DNA of 20,982 bases from an uncultured Desulfovibrio sp. (GTDB taxonomy: Bacteria > Desulfobacterota > Desulfovibrionia > Desulfovibrionales > Desulfovibrionaceae). The translations under genes and the position numbers were made by a program. The notes under the pieces are model-generated. The model did not search any database, had not been told where the DNA came from, and saw nothing but the letters and a program-made list of their open reading frames with translations. Location of the stretch: assembly GCA_947176055.1 (NCBI GenBank), contig CAMWPE010000012.1, positions 1 through 20,982 on the forward strand, given 5' to 3'. This document shows, piece by piece, positions 14,492-20,982 of the stretch (positions are counted from its first letter, which is position 1; every line of letters starts with the position of its first letter).

Positions 14492-16769
14492 GTTCCGGAG
14501 CCTTTTCGTCTTTTTGATCGTTCTTTGTCACCGGAACGGAGGAGATTTTCAACTCGTCATCTTCCAGCGCTATTCTGGCCTTTCCGCCTTTTTTCAAATT
14601 GCCGAACAATAATTCGTAAGCGAGTTTGTCCTCAACGTTTGTCCGCAACAGCCTCCGCAAGGGACGAGCGCCCATCGCCGGGTCGAAGCCCTTCGTCGCG
14701 AGCCATTGCCTTGCTTTGTCGGAAACTGAAATGGAGACCTTTTTCTGAGCGAGCATGGCGCGAATTTCGCCAAGGAATTTATCGACGACGCGCGTCATCA
14801 TCTCTTCCGTGAGGCTATGGAAGGGCACGAGCGCGTCAAGCCTGTTCCGGAATTCGGGCGTAAACATCCTTTCTAGAGCTTTCAAACCTTTTTGCGAACT
14901 CTCTTCCGGATTTTTTTGGCCGAAACCTATGGAGCTGGATGACATTTCGAAAGCGCCAGCGTTCGACGTCATGATCAGAATTACATTGGAAAAGTCCGTT
15001 TTCCGGCCCGTATTGTCGGTAAGGGTGCCGTAATCCATTACTTGCAGGAGGACATTGAATATATCCTCATGAGCTTTTTCTATTTCGTCAAGCAACACTA
15101 CAGAATAGGGAGCCTTCCTGACAGCTTCGGTAAGCAGGCCGCCTTGATCGAAACCTACGTAGCCCGGAGGGGAGCCGATCAGGCGCGATACGGAATGCTT
15201 TTCCATGTATTCGCTCATATCGAAACGAATAAACTCCACATCCATTATATTAGCGAGACTTTTGGCGACTTCCGTTTTGCCAACGCCGGTGGGGCCATAA
15301 AAGAGGAAGGAACCGGACGGTCTTTGTTCTTGCGAAAGACCGGCCCTCGCGCGGAAAATCGCCCGGACCACGGTCTCGATGGCCTCGTCCTGTCCATAAA
15401 CCAGACGTTTCAAATCTTTTTCGAGATTGGCAAGGCGCGAGCGCTCGCGACTGGAAACAGTGCGCACGGGAATCCCGGCCATCCTTGCCACGACGCGCTC
15501 GACGTCGGACATCAACACTTGCGCGTCGCGAGCCTGCTCTTCCTGGGTTCCAGAGGCGCGCAGACGGACGGAGGCGCCGCATTCGTCCATAACGTCGATA
15601 GCTTTGTCAGGTTGCAGACGGTCGCGGACGTGACGCGTGGTCAGCTCGACCATCGCTTTGATAACCGCCGGTCCATACTTTACATGATGATGCGAAGCGT
15701 AGCGTTCCTCGAGTCCTTGAAGGATGGCCACGCAGTCCTCGGAGCAGGGCTCGCGCAGATCGATGCGCTGGAAACGTCTGGCCAGGGCGCGATCCTTTTC
15801 AAAATGATTGCGGAATTCTTCGTAGGTCGTAGAGCCTATGCAACGGATTTCGCCATTAGCGAGAGCGGGTTTTAATAGATTTGACGCGTCCATGGAACCG
15901 CCGCTAGTAGCTCCCGCGCCCACGAGCGTGTGAATCTCGTCTATGAACAGGATAGCGTTCGGTTTTTTCTTCAGGGCGTCGACAATGGCTTTCAGTCTGC
16001 CTTCGAAATCGCCGCGATAACGCGTTCCGGCAAGCGCCGTTCCCATATCCAGGGAATAAATCCGCATGTCCGCGAACATTTCCGGAACTTCGCCTTTGGC
16101 TATCCGCAAGGCAAGCCCTTCGGCGAGAGCGGTTTTGCCAACTCCCGGATCCCCTACAAAGAGAGGATTATTTTTGCGTCTGCGGCAAAGCACTTCGATG
16201 GCCCTGTCCAGCTCCGAATCCCGGCCAATAAGCGGATCGATCTTGCCGTCTTTCGCTCGTTGGGTAAGATCCACGGTAAATTCCTTGAGAGGATCGCCCT
16301 TTTCGCGGGAATCTTCGTCTTTCCCGCAACACGAGGAGCCGGTTTCGGAATTATTTGAAATAAAAGTGATAAGATCTATTCTTTCGATGCCTTGTTTTTG
16401 CAGGAAAAAGCGGGCGTAGCTATCCTCTTCGTCCATGATGGCTACTATTAAATCGCCCAGTTCGACCACATCCCGGCCGGAAGAGCGGACCTGATTCAGC
16501 GCGCGCTCAATAACGCGTTGCACGCCTTCGGTCTGCGCTATTTCATATTTGTCGCCCGGAGACACCGGTTCCATTTGCGTCTGAAAAAACCCTTCCAGTT
16601 GCTCGCGAAGGATGCCAACCCCGGCGCCGCTGCCTTCGAGGATAGCGCGTCCTTTCGCGCTTTTTAAAAAGGCGTATAACACATGTTCGACGGTCAAATA
16701 ATCATGTCTGCGTTTCTGCACTTCCATCAGAGCGTCGCGCAACACGCTCTGCACGCTTCTGCTTAGCAT
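14478..16769 (-). CDS. clpA: ATP-dependent Clp protease ATP-binding subunit ClpA
   Basis: 763 residues. It is an AAA+ unfoldase that feeds substrates to ClpP and takes N-degron substrates from ClpS. The N-domain is 1-140 (MLSRSVQSVLRDALMEVQ, DYLTVEHVLYAFL). D1 has Walker A GDPGVGKT (206-213) and Walker B ILFIDEIH (273-280). D2 has Walker A GPTGVGKT (492-499) and DEIEKAHEDI. The ClpP-docking loop shows IGF (614-616). The sensor/arginine region GARPLRR is at 700-706. The frame extends to a GTG at 16799, but ATG 16769 matches the ClpA N-terminus and has GGTG 5 nt upstream and AGGA about 12 nt upstream. The absence of the long ClpB middle coiled coil separates it from ClpB. clpP is not in the window. 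Confidence 0.97.
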   Translation of the reverse strand: MLSRSVQSVLRDALMEVQKRRHDYLTVEHVLYAFLKSAKGRAILEGSGAGVGILREQLEGFFQTQMEPVSPGDKYEIAQTEGVQRVIERALNQVRSSGRDVVELGDLIVAIMDEEDSYARFFLQKQGIERIDLITFISNNSETGSSCCGKDEDSREKGDPLKEFTVDLTQRAKDGKIDPLIGRDSELDRAIEVLCRRRKNNPLFVGDPGVGKTALAEGLALRIAKGEVPEMFADMRIYSLDMGTALAGTRYRGDFEGRLKAIVDALKKKPNAILFIDEIHTLVGAGATSGGSMDASNLLKPALANGEIRCIGSTTYEEFRNHFEKDRALARRFQRIDLREPCSEDCVAILQGLEERYASHHHVKYGPAVIKAMVELTTRHVRDRLQPDKAIDVMDECGASVRLRASGTQEEQARDAQVLMSDVERVVARMAGIPVRTVSSRERSRLANLEKDLKRLVYGQDEAIETVVRAIFRARAGLSQEQRPSGSFLFYGPTGVGKTEVAKSLANIMDVEFIRFDMSEYMEKHSVSRLIGSPPGYVGFDQGGLLTEAVRKAPYSVVLLDEIEKAHEDIFNVLLQVMDYGTLTDNTGRKTDFSNVILIMTSNAGAFEMSSSSIGFGQKNPEESSQKGLKALERMFTPEFRNRLDALVPFHSLTEEMMTRVVDKFLGEIRAMLAQKKVSISVSDKARQWLATKGFDPAMGARPLRRLLRTNVEDKLAYELLFGNLKKGGKARIALEDDELKISSVPVTKNDQKDEKAPELADS

Positions 16770-16815
16770 ACGTTCACCATTTCCTGAAAATAATAACACT
16801 TGCCTGACAGGCCCA

Positions 16816-17127
16816 TCAAACTTTCTCCATAGTGCACTTGAGCGGAAATTTTGCCTGTTGAGCCGCCGCGCGGACTCGCGCTATTCTCGTTTCGGCTATT
16901 TCTCTGGTATAGATTCCGCACGTTGCCACGCCTTTGGTATGCACCTGCATCATGACCGCCGCGGCGCGATCGACCGGCATATGAAAAATACGACGCAAGA
17001 CATCGACTACAAAATCCATGGTCGTATAATTATCATTATGCATTAAAACCTTGTATTGACCCGGTTCGTCTATCCGGTTTTCGACATCAGTCTCCGCTTG
17101 TCCGCGATACCCTGAATCGTTAGCCAT
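16816..17127 (-). CDS. clpS: ClpS adaptor protein (N-degron recognition)
   Basis: 103 residues. It delivers proteins with bulky hydrophobic N-terminal residues to ClpA. A flexible, charged N-terminal tail (1-23) precedes the folded core, which starts YKVLMHNDNYTTMDFVVDVL (25-44). The amino-terminal binding pocket residues are present: Asn31-Asp32 and His63 in VHTKG, plus Met37, which matches the gatekeeper Met40 of E. coli ClpS. The middle ATCGIYTREIAETR and the end FPLKCTMEKV are typical. GGAG lies 9 nt before the ATG and a promoter is predicted about 30 nt further up. clpA begins 46 nt downstream. Confidence 0.97.
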   Translation of the reverse strand: MANDSGYRGQAETDVENRIDEPGQYKVLMHNDNYTTMDFVVDVLRRIFHMPVDRAAAVMMQVHTKGVATCGIYTREIAETRIARVRAAAQQAKFPLKCTMEKV

Positions 17128-17161
17128 CCCGTCGCGCTCCAGTGCCTTGAAAATTTATGTA

Positions 17162-17189
17162 TATATAAAACCTAATACGCTGTTGTAAA
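17162..17189 (-). promoter_or_regulatory. Candidate promoter of the clpS-clpA-aat-SPFH operon
   Basis: Read on the minus strand: -35 TTTACA (17184-17189), 16-nt spacer, -10 TATATA (17162-17167), with an A/T-rich start region. The leader would be about 28 nt. A TTGACC a few bases upstream is an alternative -35 but gives a worse -10. The rest of 17190-17344 holds no gene I can support, only an inverted repeat AACGA/TCGTT at 17317-17333 without a T-run. Confidence 0.45.
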
Positions 17190-17344
17190 CCGGTCAAAAT
17201 TTTCCGCGCCATAATAATCCGGTATTCGCGGCCTTCATGAGCAAATCAGCTCGCGGAACAAACTTACGGAACCCGGATCCTTTGTCATAATGTCGCGCTT
17301 TTATGAAGTTTCTGTAAACGAATCCGTCTCGTTCGCAAAAATTT

Positions 17345-18022
17345 TTAGTCCTTCCATTTCGCGAAAGTCGACGGATCGGGCAAGGCTTCCGTAGATATAC
17401 ATAACCTTTTCGCCAGTTTCTCTTTGTCCTCGGGATCAAATCTAATATCGATCGCCGGGGGCAGCCCATTGAGGCTCCTCCATTCCCTATGAAGCTCGTG
17501 ATATGTCATGACGCTTGTCCGGAGCGCGTTCAGGCCCAGAAGACGGGCGGCGATTTCAATCGCGTCCTCGTCTCCTTCAAGTTCGATAAATTTCCCAAAT
17601 GGCAATTCATCGAGTTCCGCGCGCGCCCGGAGCGCGCGACCGTCGACGCCCTGAAAATCAAGAATATACGAGGCGCGGAATTTTTCGTAAACCGCGCGGG
17701 GCGCGAAGCCAAGTTTTCCTAAAATTATCGTAGCGTTCGTCGCGTCGCCCACGGAAATTTCGATTTCTTCGCGTCGTTTGAACCCATTCTCATCTTGGCT
17801 CCTGGCCGGTTCTTTCCAGGTAAGAACGCGGCTTTCGCGATTCGGAAATATATTTATTCGCAAACGCAACAATTTTTTTTGTTCCAGGATCGATGGATCG
17901 CCGTCAAAAATTATATTGCATTCAAAGCGCGCGCCAATTTCTTTCGCTCCCAGTTCGCGAAGTCGCATGGCAACTTCTTCAAAATCGGCGTCCAGATATT
18001 TTCTTTCAATCTCTATCGCCAT
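17345..18022 (-). CDS. CYTH-domain protein (class IV adenylate cyclase / triphosphatase family)
   Basis: 225 residues. The CYTH signature ExExK is at the very start (Glu4, Glu6, Lys8 in MAIEIERKY). Alternating charged strands typical of the beta-barrel tunnel follow: LLRLRI, RVLTWKEPA, KRREEIEI, RASYILDF, RARAELDEL and GKFIELEGDE. CYTH enzymes bind triphosphates with Mg2+ or Mn2+ inside the tunnel. Members include CyaB-type adenylate cyclase, thiamine triphosphatase and inorganic triphosphatase, and sequence alone does not choose among them. A tail of about 45 residues after the core (HREWRSLNGLPPAIDIRFDPED...) is longer than in the shortest family members. The gene overlaps the radA 3' end by 17 nt, so it is cotranscribed with radA. 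Confidence 0.88.
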   Translation of the reverse strand: MAIEIERKYLDADFEEVAMRLRELGAKEIGARFECNIIFDGDPSILEQKKLLRLRINIFPNRESRVLTWKEPARSQDENGFKRREEIEISVGDATNATIILGKLGFAPRAVYEKFRASYILDFQGVDGRALRARAELDELPFGKFIELEGDEDAIEIAARLLGLNALRTSVMTYHELHREWRSLNGLPPAIDIRFDPEDKEKLAKRLCISTEALPDPSTFAKWKD

Positions 18023-19349
18023 TTCCGCCTCTCCCGAACAACCCGCGTCGAAGTCCGGCTAAAGACCCGCCCATATCATTCGCTCCGGGGCCGGAAGAGA
18101 CGATGGGCGAAAAACCCAGTTTCACGGCTTGCGAAATTCGTCTGTCATGTCCGGCGGCCGGTCTTATCTGGCCGTTCAGATCCACTTCTCCCCAGAATAT
18201 GGCTTTCTCCGGCAAAGCGAGATCGTAGTATGATGACAAGATAGCCGCTACGAGAGCGAGATCCAGGCCCGGTTCTTTCAAAATGAAACCTCCGCCGACC
18301 TTGGCGTAAATGTCGACCTGGGAAAAATTAAGCTTAAGCCTCTTTTCCATGACGGCTAGGAGAAGATGCAACCGGTTTACGTCAAACCCGACCGCGGTCC
18401 TTTTTGGCATCGGGAAATAACTCCTGGTAACCAGCGCCTGGGTTTCCACGACGAAAGGTTTGCGACCATCGAGAGCCATGACCAGGGACGCGCCCGACAA
18501 AGCCGGATCCCTTTCGTTCAAGAAAAAAGTGGATGGGTCTTCCACAACTTCCAGCCCGCGCGTCTTCATGCGCAGGACGAGCAAATCCTCGTTTGGACCA
18601 AATCTGTTTTTAAAAACCCGAAGCATACTGTAAGACTGCCTCCGGTCTCCTTCGAGAGAAATCACAGTATCTACCATATGCTCTAGAAGCCTGGGACCGG
18701 CGATGGATCCGTCTTTTGTCACATGGCCGACAATGACTAGCGCGACGCCGAGTTCCCGGCATTTTTCCAGAAGCGCGGCGGTCGAGGCGCGAACCTGGCT
18801 TACATTTCCCGGCAACCCCTCGACTTCGGAACTGGCTATAGTTTGTATAGAATCGAGGATGAGCAAAGCCGGAGGCTCCGCTTCCAGAGCCTGAAGAACA
18901 TCTTCTAGCCTGGAGGTGGAGATCGCCGCGAGATTTCCGGTCAACGCTCCCAGCCGCTCCGCTCTCGCCCTGATTTGGGCCAAACCTTCCTCGCCGCTGG
19001 CGTAGAGGACAGGCATACCGTTAGCGGCGACTCCTCCGGCCATTTGCAAGATTAAAGTGGATTTGCCGATTCCGGGCTCGCCCCCGATCAGGATGGACGC
19101 TCCCTTATGCAGTCCGTCCCCCAGAATATTATCGAGCGCGTTAAGACCGCATTTAAAAGACGACAATACATCATCCGGAGCGTTGGCAAGAGGTATGGGC
19201 CGGTTGCCGGATTTCGTCTTGCCGTTTCGCGGTTCCGCCGCCGTCGCCTGGAGCGTGTTCCATTCCTGACAACGAGGGCAACGGCCCATCCATTGGGATG
19301 TCTGGGCGCCGCATGAAGAGCATATATATCGTTCCCTGGCCTTCGCCAC
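18006..19349 (-). CDS. radA: DNA repair protein RadA
   Basis: 447 residues from GTG 19349. It is a RecA-like helicase that promotes branch migration in recombination. The zinc finger CSSCG...CPRC uses Cys10, Cys13, Cys24 and Cys27. Walker A is GGEPGIGKST (89-98). Walker B lies in ALLILDSIQT (161-170). The RadA-specific KNRFG is at 247-251. The C-terminal Lon-like domain begins near 285 (VDIYAKVGGGFILKEPGLDLA at 345-365). The frame continues up to a TTG at 19418, but MAKARERYICSSCG is the standard RadA N-terminus and AAGGA sits 7 nt before GTG 19349. The last 25 residues (from PGANDM) are Gly-rich and differ from E. coli RadA, but SLAGLRRGLFG fits the expected last helix, so I do not call a frameshift. 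The 3' end overlaps the CYTH gene. Confidence 0.95.
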   Translation of the reverse strand: MAKARERYICSSCGAQTSQWMGRCPRCQEWNTLQATAAEPRNGKTKSGNRPIPLANAPDDVLSSFKCGLNALDNILGDGLHKGASILIGGEPGIGKSTLILQMAGGVAANGMPVLYASGEEGLAQIRARAERLGALTGNLAAISTSRLEDVLQALEAEPPALLILDSIQTIASSEVEGLPGNVSQVRASTAALLEKCRELGVALVIVGHVTKDGSIAGPRLLEHMVDTVISLEGDRRQSYSMLRVFKNRFGPNEDLLVLRMKTRGLEVVEDPSTFFLNERDPALSGASLVMALDGRKPFVVETQALVTRSYFPMPKRTAVGFDVNRLHLLLAVMEKRLKLNFSQVDIYAKVGGGFILKEPGLDLALVAAILSSYYDLALPEKAIFWGEVDLNGQIRPAAGHDRRISQAVKLGFSPIVSSGPGANDMGGSLAGLRRGLFGRGGNGDRD

Positions 19350-19356
19350 TTCCTGT

Positions 19357-19361
19357 TCCTT
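19357..19361 (-). promoter_or_regulatory. Ribosome-binding site that decides the radA start
   Basis: On the minus strand AAGGA occupies 19361-19357, with a 7-nt spacer to GTG 19349. The upstream TTG 19418 has no comparable site, and a start there would add 23 residues not seen in the family. Confidence 0.6.
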
Positions 19362-19444
19362 TTCTTTCGCGGTCGCTTTAGCCGCGACGAATCTTCGCCC
19401 TGGCGCTGTATTCCGCAATAAACGACGACGCTTTTTCGTTCGCG

Positions 19445-19474
19445 ATTATAAAATCGTCGCTCCGGTTCTGGCAA
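19445..19474 (-). promoter_or_regulatory. Candidate sigma70 promoter of radA
   Basis: Read on the minus strand: -35 TTGCCA (19469-19474), 18-nt spacer, consensus -10 TATAAT (19445-19450). Transcription would begin near 19438, leaving a leader of about 90 nt before GTG 19349. Confidence 0.55.
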
Positions 19475-19846
19475 CGAGCTATTGACTAAAAATAAAAAAA
19501 AGGAAAAACTTTAAAAGATGGAAAAATCGCGGAGAATCGGCGCGAAAGCCGCTTAAATCATAATCGTCCAGCGATTTGTTTTATGATAAATATTATAACG
19601 ATTTCGCGCCCTCCCGACGCTCGCGATTCTCATAGTTTTTATCTGTCGTCATAGAGGACGCGCGATTTAATCAAATAAAGGCAAAACGCCCGCGTTTAAA
19701 TTAATTTTACTGATCCGATCAAGCGCGAACCGCCCGGTTTATTAGATAAGCTCAAATACGCCACGCCGCGCGTCCGCGTTTATAGAATATACGTTTTCGA
19801 TCCTGATTTACGGGACGTCGAATATAGATTAAACCGCGCTATTTAT
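19475..19846. other. Non-coding region between divergent radA and glpA
   Basis: About 370 nt with no supportable gene. It is A/T-rich in patches: an A-run at 19488-19507, and TTTATGATAAA with a near-palindromic AAATATTATAAC around 19580-19600. Short CGATTT repeats flank that segment. I found no convincing -35/-10 pair for glpA; TATAGAAT at 19781-19788 is a possible -10 without a matching -35. The region probably carries the glpA promoter and any regulator site. Confidence 0.4.
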
Positions 19847-19853
19847 AAGGAGG
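19847..19853 (+). promoter_or_regulatory. Full-consensus Shine-Dalgarno of glpA
   Basis: AAGGAGG, 4 nt before ATG 19858. It is the strongest ribosome-binding site in the window and predicts high translation of glpA. Confidence 0.75.
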
Positions 19854-19857
19854 ATCC

Positions 19858-20982
19858 ATGCTGGAAACGACTGTGGTCGTGATAGGAGGCGGAGCAACCG
19901 GTATGGGCGCGTTGCGCGACTTAAGCATGCGGGGGGTGCCAGCCATCCTGCTGGAGCAGGGCGGAATAGCCCATGGCACTAGTTCCCGTTTTCACGGGCT
20001 TTTGCACAGCGGCGCCCGTTATGTAGTAAACGATCCCGCTTCCGCGAAAGAATGCATCGAAGAGAATATGATCTTGAGGCGTATTGGCAAGCAATGCGTC
20101 GAGCTTACCGAGGGTTTTTTTGTTCTTACGCCTCAGGACGATCCCAATTTTGTTCCCGCCTGGCTCAAGGGATGCGCCGAAGCGGGTATTGACGCCAGGG
20201 AAGTGCAAATTTCCGAAGCGCTGGAATTGGAGCCGAACCTGGCAAAAGATATAAAATTGTGTTATCGCGTGCCGGATTCCTGCGTCGATGGATTCCGGCT
20301 TGTCACGCATAATCGCATGTCCGCCGAAAGATACGGCGGCAAAGCGTACAATTATCATCAAGTAACGGAAATTGTCCGCGATAACGGCAAGGTCAGGGGC
20401 GTTAAAGTTCTGGACAAAAGGACGGGAGAGACAAAAGAGATCGCCTGCCAGTACGTAATCAACGCTTCCTGCTCCTGGGCCGGAATAGTAGCCGCTATGG
20501 GAGGCCTCACAGCGTCCATTACGCCGGACAAGGGCACACTGATCGCCTTCAACCATCGTTTTACTTCGAGAGTTATTAACCGGCTTCACGCCAGCGCGGA
20601 TGGGGATATTTTTGTTCCTCATGGATCGATAACGATTCTTGGCACTACTTCGGCGCCGGCGGATAAACCGGACGACACATTCGCGCCTTATTCCGACGTG
20701 GCCAAACTGCTGGATCTTGGCGAACCTCTTTTCCCGGAGGTCCGCCAATACAGGATTCTCCGCGCTTTCGCGGGCACCCGTCCTCTTTACACTCCCGGCG
20801 GCGCGTCAGGACGGAAAGCCACGCGCAATTTCCAGGTCGTGGATCACGCGGCGGACGGACTGGATGGAATGGTGTCAATTTTTGGCGGCAAACTGACTAC
20901 CTACCGGTTAATGGCCGAAAGGGTGTGCGACGACGTATGCGGCAAATTGGGCGTAACCACGCCTTGTCGCACCGCCGAAGAG
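19858..20982 (+). CDS. glpA: Anaerobic glycerol-3-phosphate dehydrogenase subunit A (3' end beyond window)
   Basis: The first 375 residues of an FAD-dependent glycerol-3-phosphate dehydrogenase; the frame is open at the window edge. The enzyme oxidises sn-glycerol 3-phosphate to dihydroxyacetone phosphate and passes electrons to the membrane. The FAD-binding Rossmann motif is VVVIGGGATGMGALRD (6-21). SSRFHGLLHSGARY (42-55), with NDPASAKECIEEN after it, is typical of GlpA. AGTRPLY is at 305-311, and SIFGGKLTTYRLMAE (340-354) is the conserved segment near the active site. The C-terminus PCRTAEE at the edge is where GlpA usually continues into a BFD-like [2Fe-2S] domain, which is not visible here. 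GlpA is favoured over aerobic GlpD by these motifs and by the PCRTA segment. Its product, DHAP, is the substrate of the methylglyoxal synthase encoded in this window. Confidence 0.92.
   Translation, partial: MLETTVVVIGGGATGMGALRDLSMRGVPAILLEQGGIAHGTSSRFHGLLHSGARYVVNDPASAKECIEENMILRRIGKQCVELTEGFFVLTPQDDPNFVPAWLKGCAEAGIDAREVQISEALELEPNLAKDIKLCYRVPDSCVDGFRLVTHNRMSAERYGGKAYNYHQVTEIVRDNGKVRGVKVLDKRTGETKEIACQYVINASCSWAGIVAAMGGLTASITPDKGTLIAFNHRFTSRVINRLHASADGDIFVPHGSITILGTTSAPADKPDDTFAPYSDVAKLLDLGEPLFPEVRQYRILRAFAGTRPLYTPGGASGRKATRNFQVVDHAADGLDGMVSIFGGKLTTYRLMAERVCDDVCGKLGVTTPCRTAEE

Noticed and set aside
15042..15875. A 277-codon open frame opposite clpA
   Set aside because: It lies fully antisense to a well-conserved ClpA region, has no family resemblance and follows from codon bias of the real gene.
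17194..17469. A 91-codon minus-strand frame ending in the clpS upstream region
   Set aside because: Its first half is a shadow of the CYTH gene, the rest has no family signal, and it crosses the predicted clpS promoter.
18006..18110. A possible frameshift at the end of radA
   Set aside because: The Gly-rich tail looked odd, but the alternative frames give no better RadA ending, and SLAGLRRGLFG fits the last helix.
19921..20748. A 275-codon open frame opposite glpA
   Set aside because: It is antisense to a clear GlpA coding region, and its protein shows no recognisable motif.
1..20982. CRISPR array, insertion sequence, integrase, phage or toxin-antitoxin genes
   Set aside because: No regularly spaced repeats, transposase or recombinase motifs or terminal inverted repeats were seen on either strand.

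Overview
The window looks like ordinary chromosome from a Gram-negative bacterium. Heptose metabolism (gmhB-like gene), a twin-arginine export system, a lipoprotein and an anaerobic-type glycerol-3-phosphate dehydrogenase gene are all present. The gene orders guaB-guaA-tatB-tatC-hisB-(lipoprotein)-hisA and clpS-clpA-aat, and the style of the TatB and HisB proteins, recall Desulfovibrionales (Desulfobacterota). That placement is from memory of the families, not from a search. No insertion sequence, CRISPR array, phage gene or integrase is visible, and base composition looks even throughout.

Layout, left to right. (1) 17-3439 (+): a large CheA histidine kinase with two intact Hpt domains and one degenerate one, then a GmhB-type HAD phosphatase. 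(2) 3457-4152: methylglyoxal synthase on the minus strand, back to back with a solitary tRNA-Val(TAC) gene. The tRNA gene has its own sigma70-like promoter and a strong rho-independent terminator. (3) 4460-10862 (+): guaB with a near-consensus promoter, guaA, then a tight run of tatB, tatC, hisB, an unknown lipoprotein gene and hisA. From tatC to hisA every junction overlaps, including an 80-nt out-of-frame overlap of tatC with hisB. (4) 11033-12782 (+): a LacI-family regulator and, 4 nt later, a protein resembling the N-terminal region of McrB-type AAA+ restriction proteins but with no ATPase/GTPase domain. This is the least ordinary unit here. (5) 12787-17127 (-): clpS-clpA-aat-SPFH, an N-degron pathway operon with a membrane SPFH protein as its last gene. 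(6) 17345-19349 (-): radA overlapping a CYTH-domain gene. (7) 19858-end (+): the start of glpA, cut by the window edge.

Functional themes: GuaB and GuaA carry out the last two steps of GMP synthesis. TatB and TatC export folded proteins. HisB and HisA are two non-adjacent steps of histidine synthesis. Aat tags proteins with Leu/Phe, ClpS recognises the tag, and ClpA (with ClpP encoded elsewhere) degrades them. Several start codons were re-chosen from ribosome-binding sites and family N-termini: guaB at 4522, hisB at 8888, hisA at 10134, clpA at 16769, radA at GTG 19349 and aat at TTG 14491.
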